NCBI RefSeq assembly: GCF_963675165.1
Contig: NC_087390.1
Location: forward strand, 949,501 to 1,013,500
Direction: 5' to 3'
DNA length: 64,000 bases
Source of the DNA: Halichondria panicea
Lineage: Eukaryota > Porifera > Demospongiae > Suberitida > Halichondriidae
Part shown: one piece after another, positions 1 to 9,865 of the stretch
How positions within the stretch are numbered: the stretch's first letter is position 1
Layout: every line of letters starts with the position of its first letter
Program-made: the position numbers and the translations under genes
Notes under the pieces: generated by a model
Seen by the model: the letters and a program-made list of their open reading frames with translations, nothing else
What the model was told of the DNA's origin: nothing
Database searches by the model: none

Positions 1-957
1 TGTCTTAGGTCATGGGCTAGAACACGGCTTTGAAAAGTACAGACTTCTCAATGAAGTCGTATTCTGTATAGTGGTGTGTGTGTTTTTGATGGCACTGGCA
101 TGTTTGTCTGCACACTACAACTCCTGGATCAGATGCCTGATGCATCGTCTTCTAGCATCACTAGTTTTATCGCTTGGTTTGTGTTCAGTATAAGTGCCGT
201 AGCTGCATGGGTTCGAGATTTTGGACAATATAATTATGGTATTGAAGGGAAACTAATTGTTGATTCAATAAATACTATATCCAGCTGTATATACATCAGT
301 CTGTGTGCTGCTTTAATTTATTTGCAAGTCTTATTTTTGCTTTTTTGAGCCTAACCCAACATATCAGGTTGCAGCCAAGCACAAAGCTCCCTTCAATCGC
401 AGTGCTCTCACTTACTGGGAGGAAGACATAATGTTATATCTTCAAGAGTGGACCTGGGAGAAAAGTTGATGGACCATTCACTACAGAGAAAATTGGAAGA
501 TGTGAAACCAATTCTACGAATGTTAGCTATTATAAGAGCCTAGCTACCATTGTGGTTAATCTTGTTTGCACTTGCTTTTAATCCTACGATTTATAACATT
601 CCATTAAACTTTCCAAATCTCACCAACTGCACATCAGACATGATCTGACATGCTTTTCTCTTTCACGTACAGTAATTATTGGTGGTCTATGATCTGCATG
701 TACCCTGGTCTGAATTCGTTTTCTATCCGCTTTTCAGAGATAAATTTTCGAGTATTCTAAAGAGACTCTGGTATTGCTTCCTTCCTTTCTGAGTGTTGTA
801 TTCATTATAGTGCAATTATTGGAGGTTCTATGCATGAGGTAATAACCATTAATTTTATCCTGTATGGCAAAATTTTTTGGGTGCAACTCTGGAGTAGTTT
901 GTGCTCAGGCCCCATACAACATTGAACATCCAAAGATTATTTGCTGCTTGTATGAGA
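1..957 (+). pseudogene. POT-like transporter pseudogene, C-terminal three quarters
   Basis: The window opens inside a copy that begins near helix 3 (the GLEHGFEKYRLLNEV region) and continues past the DQMPDASSSS motif. The frame then breaks repeatedly: the stretch around 355-560 has lost bases around the central loop (EPNP, RSALTYWEED, GPFTTE), and the later helices are in other frames. It stops near 957 at the position of helix 11 and runs straight into the 5' spacer of the next gene. It is a decayed relative of the intact genes downstream. Bases 958-1202 hold only that spacer. Confidence 0.8.
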
Positions 958-1202
958 GTATGTTCATTTGAATGAGCTTGTTATTGTGTATTATTGCTGT
1001 CAATTCATTTTTGTTGTTTTTACAGAGTCTATATCTGTATAGTTGATGTTTCAATGCCACCAATGTTATTATAAGTCTCTGTATGCTAACTACACCCTTT
1101 CATCCTATAATACTTATACGTATATATAGCGTTTCAGGAATACCTATAACCTCTAAGTTAAGCCACTAGATCTAGCTTGCTATACAGAAATTAGTGTTGA
1201 AA

Positions 1203-2729
1203 ATGAGTAAATACAGAGTGAGAAAGTTCTACTCAAAGGGAGCCTACCTTGTGCTAGCTTGGATACTACTTGTGAGTGCTACTGCTATTGCTAGCTATAG
1301 CTTAATCGAGTCGGTTAATACAGACTATCCAAATTGGCTAGGTGCAATACCACTGTCGTTATTTCTACTCCTAGCATTTTGTCTCGGATTGCTAGCCAAT
1401 TACAAGCTTCAAGATTACACAATAATAAGGATCGGAATTATCTCCCTATTTTTTGTAGCAATGGTTTCCAGCATATACTTCCTTGTCTTAGGTCCTGGGC
1501 TAGAACACCGCTTTGAAAAGTACAGACTTCTCAATGAAATTGTATACTGTATAGTGGGGTCTGTGTTTTTGGTGGCATTGACATGTTTTTTCTGCACACT
1601 ACAACTAGGCCTGGATCAGATGCCTGATGCATCATCTTCTAGCATCACTAGTTTCATCGCTTGGTTTGTGTTCAGTGCAAGTGCTGGTCTATGGATTGGG
1701 GAATTTTTGGAATTTGTCTTGAAGGACAACTGTTTCGGGTTTGTTGAAGATACAATAACTAGTATCCAGCTTTATAGTCTGTGTGCTGCTTTATTTGCAA
1801 GTCTTATTCTTGTTCTCGACCTCCTTTTCGCTAAAAGCTGGTTAATTATAGAGCCTAACCCACCAAAATCATTTACATTGATCTACTGTGTTCTCAAGTT
1901 TGCTGCCAAGCACAAGGCTCCCCTCAATCGCAGTGCTCTCACATACTGGGAGGAAGATGTACCTTCAAGAATGGACCTGGGAAAGTCGAGATACGGTGGA
2001 CCATTCACTACAGAGCAAGTTGAAGATGTGAAATCAATTCTACGATTGTTGGCTATGAGCCTACCCTTGTGGTTAATACTGTTTGCACTTGCTTTTAATC
2101 CAACATTTCATGACACTGCACTACAACATCGACATATCAAATTTCATAATTTCACCAGCTGCACATCTGACATGCTTTTCTATTTTACATACAGTGGTCA
2201 TTTGTGGTCTATGATCGGTATCTTGGTTAATGAATTCTTTATCTACCCGCTTTTCAGAGATAAACTTCCAAGCATTCTAAAGAGAATCGGTGTTGGTTCG
2301 TTCCTTTCTCTGGTTTTGAGCATAGGTTTTATTATTCTAGAATCATTTGAGGCAATGGGATTGATAGAAACTGTTATATCTTTTGTGTCAAATGGTTTAC
2401 TGTCAACTCTTTTTCTTTGTGCCATGCTGGAGTTATTTTGTGCTCAGGCTCCATACAACATGCGAAGATTATTTGCTGTGTATATGCTTATTAATTATGA
2501 GACCGCTTCAATTGCTGGCATTTCTGGAAGCGGTGCAATTCACCCCCAAAATAATACAATGGTACTAATACTGTTTGGAATCAAGGCTACTATTAGTCTG
2601 CTTGGATTCATCCTGTACTGCCTCCTGGCTCACTGGTATAAGAGGAGAGTTAGAGACGAGCACTATCATGTACAAACTGTTGTGGAGGAGGTCTATGATC
2701 GATATCTAACATCTCGTAATCTAGATTGA
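1203..2729 (+). CDS. POT/PTR-like multi-pass membrane transporter, intact copy 1 (508 aa)
   Basis: Single-exon gene. I start at ATG 1203 (MSKYRVRK), because upstream in-frame codons (GTG 1194) are not eukaryotic starts and MSKYRVRK aligns with the other copies. About 12 hydrophobic segments: near residues 14-36, 45-66, 73-97, 110-134, 148-170, 188-210, 285-300, 333-351, 363-381, 391-412, 424-442 and 453-476. Family signs are the helix 2-3 loop GLLANYKLQDYTIIRIG, which resembles the major facilitator G-LAD-GR loop; DQMPDASSSS at 138-147; the cytosolic loop with GGPFTTEQVEDVK at 265-277, typical of POT transporters; NEFFIYPLF at 343-351 followed by LKRIG; and a basic tail after helix 12. POT members carry peptides or nitrate with protons, but the ExxER motif of helix 1 is absent, so substrate and mechanism are unknown. 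Family call firm, function open. Confidence 0.85.
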   Translation: MSKYRVRKFYSKGAYLVLAWILLVSATAIASYSLIESVNTDYPNWLGAIPLSLFLLLAFCLGLLANYKLQDYTIIRIGIISLFFVAMVSSIYFLVLGPGLEHRFEKYRLLNEIVYCIVGSVFLVALTCFFCTLQLGLDQMPDASSSSITSFIAWFVFSASAGLWIGEFLEFVLKDNCFGFVEDTITSIQLYSLCAALFASLILVLDLLFAKSWLIIEPNPPKSFTLIYCVLKFAAKHKAPLNRSALTYWEEDVPSRMDLGKSRYGGPFTTEQVEDVKSILRLLAMSLPLWLILFALAFNPTFHDTALQHRHIKFHNFTSCTSDMLFYFTYSGHLWSMIGILVNEFFIYPLFRDKLPSILKRIGVGSFLSLVLSIGFIILESFEAMGLIETVISFVSNGLLSTLFLCAMLELFCAQAPYNMRRLFAVYMLINYETASIAGISGSGAIHPQNNTMVLILFGIKATISLLGFILYCLLAHWYKRRVRDEHYHVQTVVEEVYDRYLTSRNLD

Positions 2730-2910
2730 TCAGTTAAATGAGATATACATTTGGTAGTCATTATTACAGAACATTATTATACTACTTACTATCTTAATTA
2801 ACTTGTGCTATAGAAATGTATGTGAACATAAAATATTGTGTTTTAGCAAATTATAAGGCTCCGAAGACGTTATGCAATTTTTATGTATGCGATTACTATT
2901 TCCTTGATAA

Positions 2911-3355
2911 GTATCCAGCTTATAATAATATAGTCTGTGTGCTACTTTATTTGCAAGTTTTATTCTTGTTCTCGACCTTCTCTTTGCTAAAGGTTGGTTG
3001 ATTATCGAGCCTACAACCCACCAAAATCTTTTAAAACCATTTATCAGGTTGTCAACTTTGCAGCTAAGCACAAGGCTCCCCTCAATCGCAGTGCTCTCAC
3101 ATACTGGGAGGAAGACATACCTTCAAGAATGGATCTGGGAAAGTCGAGATACGGTGGACCATATTCACTACAGAGCAAGTTGAAGATTTGAGCCTTCCCT
3201 TGTGGGTAATATCGTTTGCAATTGATATTAGTCCTACCAGGAGTGCTGCATGAATACAATTTATTAACCTTTCTGAATCTCACCAACTGCACATCTGACA
3301 TGTTTTACTCTTTCGCATACAGTAATTATTGGTGGTCTATAATTATGATCTGGTT
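2911..3355 (+). pseudogene. POT-like transporter fragment (helix 6 to helix 8)
   Basis: Bases from about 2911 match helix 6 and the central loop of the intact copies (AKGWLIIEP, then HKAPLNRSALTYWEED and SRMDLGKSRYGGP). A two-base gain after GGP breaks the frame (ggaccatattcac instead of ggaccattcac), and the middle of helix 7 is missing. The piece ends near 3355 and is followed at once by the upstream sequence of a different subtype. Bases 2730-2910 are the 3' spacer, also found after the broken copy at 28050. Confidence 0.75.
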
Positions 3356-3399
3356 AGTCGCATAGACTACAAACCACTAGTCTACTGCGCGCAGTCGAA

Positions 3400-3985
3400 A
3401 TGAGTTGTAAATACAGAGTGAGAAAGTTCTATCAAAGGGAGCCTACCTTGGACACTGTTTGTAAGTGCTACAGTTACTGCTTCTTATAGAATTGAGATAC
3501 TTTTTACGGACTAGCTACCCTAAAATGGCTATAGTCACAACAACACTGGCATTTTTTCTGCCAATAATAATTTATTATGTCTCGGATTTTTAGCTTTAAT
3601 ATTACAAGCTTCAAGATTACATGATAGTGAGGATCGGAATTATCGCCATGTTTCTTGTAACAATTGTTTTTAGCATATACGTCCTAATCTTAGGCCGGTT
3701 CTGGACTAGAATATGGTTTTGGACAGTACTACTAGCGAGTCATCAATGAAGTCGTATTATGTATAATTCTTTGTGTGTTTTTTGGTGCCGGGCAACGACA
3801 TGCATGTTTTATCTGCACACTACAACTATAGGCCTGGATCAAATGCCGGCTGATGCATCATCTTCTAGTATCACCATAGTTTCATTGCTTGGTTTGTGTT
3901 CAGTATAAAATTAAGTGCTGGTGTGGATTGGGGATTTTGGAAAATGTGTGATATTGAAAGATCATTGTTTTTGTCAGATTGATTA
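3400..3985 (+). pseudogene. Decayed subtype III N-terminal fragment, copy 1
   Basis: ATG at 3400 starts MSCKYRVRKFY, then a lost base turns SKGAYL into another frame. The fragment runs through helices 1 to 5 with several small indels and an altered DQMPDAS region carrying three extra bases (gatgccggctgatgc). It ends near 3985, just before an inverted-repeat element. Five more copies share the same lesions (9082, 12348, 21367, 35402, 43731), so it was already dead when amplified. Confidence 0.75.
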
Positions 3986-4017
3986 TCCATGTATATAGGA
4001 TAGACTACACCTAGGAG

Positions 4018-4396
4018 TATAGTATGCGTCTATGTAACCTCCGCGGTTGCGGTTAGCCCGAGGCGCATAGCCGAGGGAATCCAGAGGAGGTACGACATCC
4101 GCGTGTCAAAGGAAACGTTTTAGACACACATTCCATAGCCAATAAAGAGCACCACTGCAAGAAAAAGAGTAACGGAAACTGGAATTTAAAGGTGCAGCTG
4201 TATTGCTATCATGTACTAGAGTATACAGCGGAAGTTTGAGACTGATACGTTCACTTTTATTTTTCCCATTGCGGACCCTACCTTAGGTCAAAGTTCGGAA
4301 TGTGTGCGTTAAAGACACGCGAATGACACGCGGATGTCGTACCTCCTCTCAGAGGGAATCTAACCATAACCAAGGTGGTTACTAAGACGCATATTC
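4018..4396 (+). mobile_element. Inverted-repeat element (MITE) copy 1, with extra internal sequence
   Basis: Ends are mutual inverted repeats of roughly 100 bp: the left side holds GAGGTACGACATCCGCGTGT and the right side ACACGCGGATGTCGTACCTC. The outer tips read ATGCGTC and GACGCAT. No coding sequence. This copy is about 145 bp longer than the five others because of extra middle sequence (about 4123-4270). Its right tip is where the retrotransposon at 4397 sits. TA-rich tips suggest a Tc1/mariner-like TA target, which is inference. Confidence 0.75.
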
Positions 4397-5888
4397 TTTT
4401 TTTTTTTTTTTTCATGTAAAGGTTTGAGGGTACAAAGCTAGACAAAATAAAATGAAAAATAATGACAAAAATATTTACAATGTGGATGCTGAGTTCAGTT
4501 GATTTGCAGTTCTGACATAGCCAGGTCCATAGGGGGCGGTGTCTTCATGGCTTGACCAACGCTTGAGTTGGCACCACGAATGCACTGGATTGCTGATCTT
4601 AGTAAAGAAAAATTTAGGCGGCAGCGTAGCCAGGACAGGGTGGAGGAGTAGGGTTGATCCCATTTCATTGCAAGTAGGGAGGCAAGCCTTTTGTAAAAAA
4701 CAGTCGCTTCAACTGCAAGACCTCCGGTGGCAGAGAGAACGAGTGGGGTGAATGAGGCATTCTCAATTTCTCTTATCCTTTGCTCGTAGGCACGTTTTTT
4801 TATTAATTCATGTTTGCGGTAGCAGGCTGTAAGATTGGAGTGAGAATTGGAGGGGGCAGAAGGGTTGAATACTCTGACATCTAGATATGTTTTTGGAAGC
4901 GTCCTCCCCAGAACCCATTTGCAGCGACGTCCAGTCTTGCACCTGGCTGAGAGTTAGATGTAGCACCTCTGAGCGCTTCTCCAGTGATAGGTTGCAGCTC
5001 TGGTTCAATACTGACGTTGCTGCACACCTCAGTTAGGAGGTTAGCAGTCAAGTCCCTGATTTCATTATGCCTTAGTGAGGGGAAGCCACCCTTAGGGCAG
5101 GAGAGGACGTGTTCAACAGAGAACTTGGCTCCACCATAGATAGAAGAAGGAAGTTTCCTTCTTCTATCTATGGCTCCACAACAACACGATAGCGGGGTGC
5201 GGATGGGTTGCCAGTTGTACCTAAGAGCTAGAGCATCATGGAATGCTCCCTTGTGTAGCGCAAAGCTGTATTCTTCTATGGGCAGCGAGGTGAGCCAAGA
5301 AGAGGCCCCTTTCTCTTGGGCAAGGGTCATAGAGCGCTTTTGCAAGTGTGTTAGGGATTCACTCAGGTGTTCCGATAACTGTTTGGAGTGTTCTCTTCTC
5401 TGAGTGTGCACCTCCAATTTTGCCCTCAGCTGGTGGTCTATTATCTCTGCTGAGTGAGTGAGGGTCTTGCCGTAGAATTGCCTCGGTCAGGGGCGCAGTT
5501 ATTTTGGTGGAGGAGAGAAACTCAGTGTCAGTGGAGACGGTGGGGTTGGCCAATGCGATACCACCAAGTCTGGCAGGCAGAGCCAGGAGGTTACGCTCGA
5601 TGTCGTTTGGGGGTGGTCTGCCTGTGAGTGCAGGAATCAATTTGGTTCTTATAACTGCTTCCAGAGGGCTTAGGCAATGGCCTAGATTCGGCATTGTACG
5701 AGTGAGATATGACCATTTGCTGCTCATTCCGTGGGTAAACGCAGCATGAGCAGCGTGTGGTTGGCTTTGGGCAATGGTTGACAGGAGCTCGAGTTTGTCA
5801 GCCCAGCCTAGTCGGGCGCCGCCTCTACCGTTGCCCGGAAGGAGGGCGGCAGCACTCGACTAAGCCCAGCCCTGAACCTTATCAGCCG
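4397..5888 (-). mobile_element. 5'-truncated non-LTR retrotransposon
   Basis: On the - strand the element ends in a run of 16 A (T run at 4397-4412). Its reading frames, broken by frameshifts, match the C-terminal part of retrotransposon proteins common in cnidarians and sponges: a post-polymerase region (5359-5727, with SKWSYLTRTMPN and ERNLLALPARLGGIALANPT) and then a region with a C-C-G...HVLSCPKGGFPSLRHNE pattern and GARLDVAANGFWG (4881-5417), reminiscent of a PD-(D/E)XK nuclease, continuing out of frame to about 4490. The polymerase core itself is absent, so the element is 5' truncated and dead. It sits exactly inside the end of the inverted-repeat element. Confidence 0.75.
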
Positions 5889-5919
5889 TACGAGTGGGTG
5901 TGGTCTATCTAACTTCTTC

Positions 5920-5950
5920 ATGCGCATGCGCGAGGCGTGGTTATAAAAAG
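5920..5950 (+). promoter_or_regulatory. NRF1-like site plus TATA box
   Basis: GCGCATGCGC is a perfect palindrome and fits the NRF1 consensus. TATAAAAAG follows about 20 bp downstream. The pair is kept, with small changes, at 9894-9924 (site degraded to GCATGCCC), 13237-13266, 22246-22277, 36288-36317 and 44610-44641. Being a real promoter is inference. Confidence 0.5.
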
Positions 5951-6174
5951 CCAGGTTTGGCTCTGGGTTTGGTGTGTAGCAACAGAATTGAATTTGTACC
6001 AGCTGGAGAGCTGTGAGAGACACCAGTTGACAGAAAAAGACAAGAAGACGGCTTCAAAACAACGAAAAACTACAGTAAAACTTAGTAGAGCTTGTGAAAC
6101 GCTTGTTGAAGATACTGGAAAGAACAGACAAGTAAAAAGAACCTAGAACTGACTGCAACACTTCAAGAAGAAGA

Positions 6175-6396
6175 ATGAAGCTCTGTGGTGGAGTGGAGGG
6201 GGGTATAGAGCAGACTGGACCAGCATGGAACATTAAAAAACTCAATAGAAAGGGGCAAGCGATTGCTGAAGTGTTTTTGATGCTTCCTGGCCCCCCCTGC
6301 CCATGCCCAACTGGAAAAAGCAATACAAAGCAACAGTGCACATGGAAAGAATGGATATTGACTGAACAAACTATTGCTTTCTGTGTTTTTTTATAA
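6175..6396 (+). CDS. Small conserved ORF in the promoter module (73 aa), unrecognised
   Basis: Begins MKLCGGVEGGIEQTGPAWN and contains PGPPCPCPTGK. Open versions occur at 10137-10382, 13483-13812, 36530-36832 and 44854-45078, differing mainly in their 3' ends; the copy at 22490 is broken by an insertion. Conservation may only reflect recent duplication, so coding status is doubtful. Confidence 0.25.
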   Translation: MKLCGGVEGGIEQTGPAWNIKKLNRKGQAIAEVFLMLPGPPCPCPTGKSNTKQQCTWKEWILTEQTIAFCVFL

Positions 6397-6466
6397 TGTT
6401 TTTGTCATCTTTTCACTAAAAATTTCATTCCAACTTTTGATATTAAACTTCCTGCAAATTATTTGT

Positions 6467-6577
6467 CACTTCCTGTAGAATATGCGTCCATTTCCTGTAG
6501 AATATGTGTCCACTTCCTGTAGAATATGTGTCCACTTCCTGTAGAATATGAGCCCATTTCCTGTAGAATAAGTACCT
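6467..6577 (+). repeat. 22-bp minisatellite (about 5 units), copy 1
   Basis: The unit is close to CACTTCCTGTAGAATATGTG plus two bases. CACTTCCTG is the complement of CAGGAAGTG, an ETS-type binding core. The corresponding arrays in the other units have 4 to 6 repeats. Confidence 0.8.
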
Positions 6578-6660
6578 TCTTGTAGATTATGCTTCCATGT
6601 AATCTACTGTTTTTAGCCAATCAGATCAATTACAGATGATGTAATGTAGTCTAATTAGTA

Positions 6661-6929
6661 GTATCCAGTTTAAAGTTTGTGTCCAGCTTTATTTGAAGGT
6701 CTTATTCTTGTTCTCACAACCTTCTCTTCGCTAAAGGTTGGTTGATTTCGAGCCTAACCCACACAAATCTTTTAACCGTGTTCTCAAGTTTGCTGTCAAG
6801 CACAAAGTTCCCCTCAATCGCAGTGCTCTCCCGTACTGGAAGGAAGACATACCTTCAAGAATGGACCTGGGAAAGTCGAGATATGGTGGACCATTCGAAG
6901 ATTATTTACTGAGTCAGTTCATTTGTTGA
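6661..6929 (+). pseudogene. Internally deleted transporter mini-fragment, copy 1
   Basis: Carries helix 6 and the central loop (KHKVPLNRSALPYWKEDIPS, then GKSRYGGPF) and then jumps directly to the helix 11 region (EDYLLSQFIC and a stop). Helices 7 to 10 were removed by one deletion. The junction lies at the sequence cgaagattattt, which normally encodes MRRLF. The same junction is present in all six copies in the array. Confidence 0.8.
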
Positions 6930-7116
6930 ATGAGCTTGTTGTTGTCCTTTTCTGTGTCTACAGTATCTGTATTCAGTGCCACCAATGTTATAATAACTCT
7001 AACTACACCTGTCCACTTTCATCCTGTAATAATTATATGCATACATTATAATATATGTAGCAGAGCCGTTTTTTTATAGATATAAGCCACTAGATCTATA
7101 GCTGGCTATATTAGAA

Positions 7117-7134
7117 ATGAGCGTTGAAAAATGA
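7117..7134 (+). promoter_or_regulatory. Five-codon upstream ORF overlapping the start codon
   Basis: ATG AGC GTT GAA AAA TGA: the TGA stop overlaps the main ATG (7131) as ATGA. The same arrangement is found before the genes at 14448, 23791 and 37509 and before the broken copy at 11098, but not before the MSKYR subtype. It would only matter if the transcript starts upstream of it. Confidence 0.4.
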
Positions 7135-8663
7135 GTTGTAAATACGGAGTGAGAAAGTTCTACTCAAAGGGAGCCTACCTTGTGCTAGCTTGGACACTGC
7201 TTGTGAGTGCTACTACTATTGCTAGCTATAGCTTAATCAGGTCAGTTATTACAGACTATCCAGATTGGCTAGGTGCAATACCACTGTCGTTATTTCTACT
7301 CCTAACATTTTGTCTCGGATTGCTAGCCAATTACAAGCTTCAAGATTACACAATAATAAGGATTGGAATTATCACCCTATTTTTGGTAACAATTGTTTCC
7401 AGCATATACTTCCTTGTCTTAGGTCCTGGGCTAGAACACCGCTTTGAAAAGTACAGACTTCTCAATGAAGTCGTATTCTGTATAGTGGGGTGTGTGTTTT
7501 TGGTAGCACTGACATGTTTTGTCTGCACACTACAACTAGGCCTGGATCAGATGCCTGATGCATCATCTTCTAGCATCACTAGTTTCATCGCTTGGTTTGT
7601 GTTCAGTATAAGTGCTGGTAGATGGATTGGAGAGTTTATGTACGTTGTCTTGATTGACAATTGTTTTGGCTTAGTTGAAGATACAATAAGTAGTATCCAG
7701 CTTTATAGTCTGTGTGCTGCTTTATTTGCAAGTCTTATTCTTGTTCTCGACCTCCTTTTTGCTAAAAGCTGGTTAATTATCGAGCCTAACCCACCAAAAT
7801 CATTTACATTGATCTACTGTGTTTTCAAGTTTGCTGCCAAGCACAAAGCTCCCCTCAATCGCAGTGCTCTCACATACTGGGAGGAAGACGTACCTTCAAG
7901 AATGGACCTGGGAAAGTCGAGATACGGTGGACCATTCACTACAGAGCAAGTTGAAGATGTGAAATCAATTCTACGATTGTTGGCTATGAGCCTACCCTTG
8001 TGGTTAATACTGTTTGCACTTGCTTTTAATCCTACATTTCATCACACTGCACTACAACATCGATATATCAAATTTCATAATTTCACCAGCTGCACATCTG
8101 ACATGCTTTTCTGTTTTACGTACAGTGGTCATTGGTGGTCTATGATTGGTATCCTGGTTAATGAATTCTTTATCTACCCGCTTTTCAGAGATAAACTTCC
8201 AAGCAGCATTCTAAAGAGAATCGGTGTTGGTTCGTTCCTTTCTCTGGTTTTGAGCATAGGTTTTATTATTCTAGAATCATTTGAGGCAATGGGATTGATA
8301 GAAACTGTTATATCTTTTGTATCAAATGGTTTGCTGTCAGCTCTTTTTCTTTGTGCTATGCTGGAGTTAGTTTGTGCTCAGGCTCCATACAATATGCGGA
8401 GATTATTTGCTGTGTATATGCTTATTAATTATGTGACCGCTTCAATTGCTGGCATTTATGGAAGCGGTGCATTTCACCCCAAAAATAATACAATGGTACT
8501 GATACTGTTTGGAATCAAGGCTACTATTAGTCTGCTTGGATTCATCCTGTACTGCCTCCTGGCTCACTGGTATAAGAGGAGAGTTAGAGACGAGCACTAT
8601 CATGTACAAACTGTTGTGGAGGAGATTTATGATCGATATCTAACAACTCGTAATCTAGATTGA
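7131..8663 (+). CDS. POT/PTR-like multi-pass membrane transporter, intact copy 2 (510 aa)
   Basis: Starts MSCKYGVRKFYSKG at the only in-frame ATG near the N-terminus. Same 12-helix plan and motifs as copy 1: GLLANYKLQDY after helix 2, DQMPDASSSS, GGPFTTEQVEDVK and the RRVRDEHYH tail. It has one extra Ser codon in LPSSILKRIG before helix 9 and, in the helix 5 region, GRWIGEFMYVVLIDN. It belongs to subtype I, whose members follow the promoter module and mini-fragment. Substrate unknown. The ExxER proton-coupling motif of typical POT proteins is missing. Confidence 0.85.
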   Translation: MSCKYGVRKFYSKGAYLVLAWTLLVSATTIASYSLIRSVITDYPDWLGAIPLSLFLLLTFCLGLLANYKLQDYTIIRIGIITLFLVTIVSSIYFLVLGPGLEHRFEKYRLLNEVVFCIVGCVFLVALTCFVCTLQLGLDQMPDASSSSITSFIAWFVFSISAGRWIGEFMYVVLIDNCFGLVEDTISSIQLYSLCAALFASLILVLDLLFAKSWLIIEPNPPKSFTLIYCVFKFAAKHKAPLNRSALTYWEEDVPSRMDLGKSRYGGPFTTEQVEDVKSILRLLAMSLPLWLILFALAFNPTFHHTALQHRYIKFHNFTSCTSDMLFCFTYSGHWWSMIGILVNEFFIYPLFRDKLPSSILKRIGVGSFLSLVLSIGFIILESFEAMGLIETVISFVSNGLLSALFLCAMLELVCAQAPYNMRRLFAVYMLINYVTASIAGIYGSGAFHPKNNTMVLILFGIKATISLLGFILYCLLAHWYKRRVRDEHYHVQTVVEEIYDRYLTTRNLD

Positions 8664-9081
8664 TTAAAATATTAATGAGAAGACGACTGATTGTATCATT
8701 ATTCATTATTATACGTAGTTCAGTAGAATTCTATGTATTTTACAAGTGAAAGTGAAATGTAGCAGACTGAGTCTAAACAAGAGCTAAACAATTATAGCCA
8801 TCATCATAATTATTGCCCTTAAAACAAATCAGTTAGAAAATGCCATGTATACTGTAGATCGGCAGAGTGCTTTGTTTTTCATCAAGTGCAGTATGGTTAT
8901 GACAGCATGAGGTTTGTTATGACATAACATTTTCATTGTTTACAGAGAGTATCTTCACTTTATTAAATACATGCTGTCTTAATGCTATACTGAGGCAGTC
9001 TCCTATCCTAGTATCACTTGTTCTGTTAGGGTAGCAATATCGCATAGACTACAAACCACTAGTCTACTGCGCGCAGTCGAA
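8664..9081 (+). other. Gene-free 3' spacer
   Basis: AT-rich repeat sequence shared with 11928-12347, 20945-21366 and 43310-43730. It contains the recurring TTTTCATTGTTTACAGAGAG stretch before the next gene fragment. No gene seen. Confidence 0.6.
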
Positions 9082-9570
9082 ATGAGTTGTAAATACAGAG
9101 TGAGAAGGTTCTATCAAAGGGAGCCTACCTTGTGATAGCTTGGACACTATTATATTTCGGATTTTTAGCTTTAATATTACAAGCTTCAAGATTACATGAT
9201 AGTGAGGATCGGAATTATCGCCATGTTTCTTGTAACAATGGTTTTCAGCATATACGTCCTAATCTTAGGCCGGTTCTGGTCTAGAATATGGTTTTGGACA
9301 GTACTACTATAGCGAGTCATCAATGAAGTCGTATTATGTATAATGCTTTGTGTGTTTTTGGTGCCGGGCAACGACATGTATGTTTTATCTGCACACTACA
9401 ACTAGGCCTGGATCAGATGCCGGCTGATGCATCATCTTCTAGTATCACTATAGTTTCATTGCTTGGTTTGTGTTCAGTATAAAATTAAGTCACGGCTGGT
9501 GTGGATTGGGGATTTTGGAAAATGTGTGATATTGAAAGATCATTGTTTTTGTCGGATTGATTATCCATGT
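9082..9570 (+). pseudogene. Decayed subtype III N-terminal fragment, copy 2
   Basis: Like the copy at 3400 but with a further deletion removing helix 1 to helix 2: after GCTTGGACACT it jumps to the ATATTTCGGATTTTTAGC stretch. It ends next to the inverted-repeat element. Confidence 0.75.
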
Positions 9571-9595
9571 ATATAGGATAGACTACACCTAAGAG

Positions 9596-9865
9596 TAGAA
9601 TATGCATCCATAGATACTATAAATTTATAGTATCTATGATGCATCTATGTAACCTCCGCGGTTGCGGTTAGCCCGAGGCGCATAGCCGAGGGAATCCAGA
9701 GGAGATACAACGACCTCGTGTCAAAGGAAACGTTTTAAACACACATTCCTTAGGTCACAGTTCGGAATGTGTGTGTTAAAGACACGCGAATGACACGCGG
9801 ATGTCGTACCTCCTCTCGGAGGGAATCTAACTGTAACCAAGATGGTTACTAAGACGCATATTCTA
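9596..9865 (+). mobile_element. Inverted-repeat element (MITE) copy 2
   Basis: Ends TAGAATATGC and GACGCATATTCTA, with ~100-bp inverted arms. Near its left end is an extra palindrome, catagatactataaattt followed by its mirror (about 9608-9641), absent from the other copies. Confidence 0.8.

Larger units (their letters stand above)
5889..6466 (+). repeat. Promoter-like module with small ORF, copy 1
   Basis: The module starts with TGCGCATGCGCG (5920s), which matches the palindromic NRF1 site. A TATA box, TATAAAAAG, follows at 5942-5950. A transcript starting about 30 bp later would first meet an ATG at 6175, opening a 73-codon ORF (MKLCGGVEGGIEQTG..., to 6396) with a Cys/Pro-rich middle. The same module occurs six times in the array, and the ORF is open in five. 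I do not recognise the ORF product. It could be a relic of a mobile element or the upstream exon of the transporter genes. Confidence 0.55.

Noticed and set aside
3044-3301. - strand frames opposite the transporter loop, also at 18056, 31528, 33824 and 40418
   Set aside because: Mirror frames of conserved coding sequence; they rise and fall with the + strand genes.
5937-6146. 69-codon frame over the promoter module (VIKSQV...), repeated in all modules
   Set aside because: Its ATG lies upstream of the TATA box, so a transcript from that promoter would not contain it. Conservation follows from duplication.
6467-6577. Regular short repeats as a CRISPR array
   Set aside because: 22-bp units are directly adjacent with no unique spacers, and the DNA is eukaryotic.
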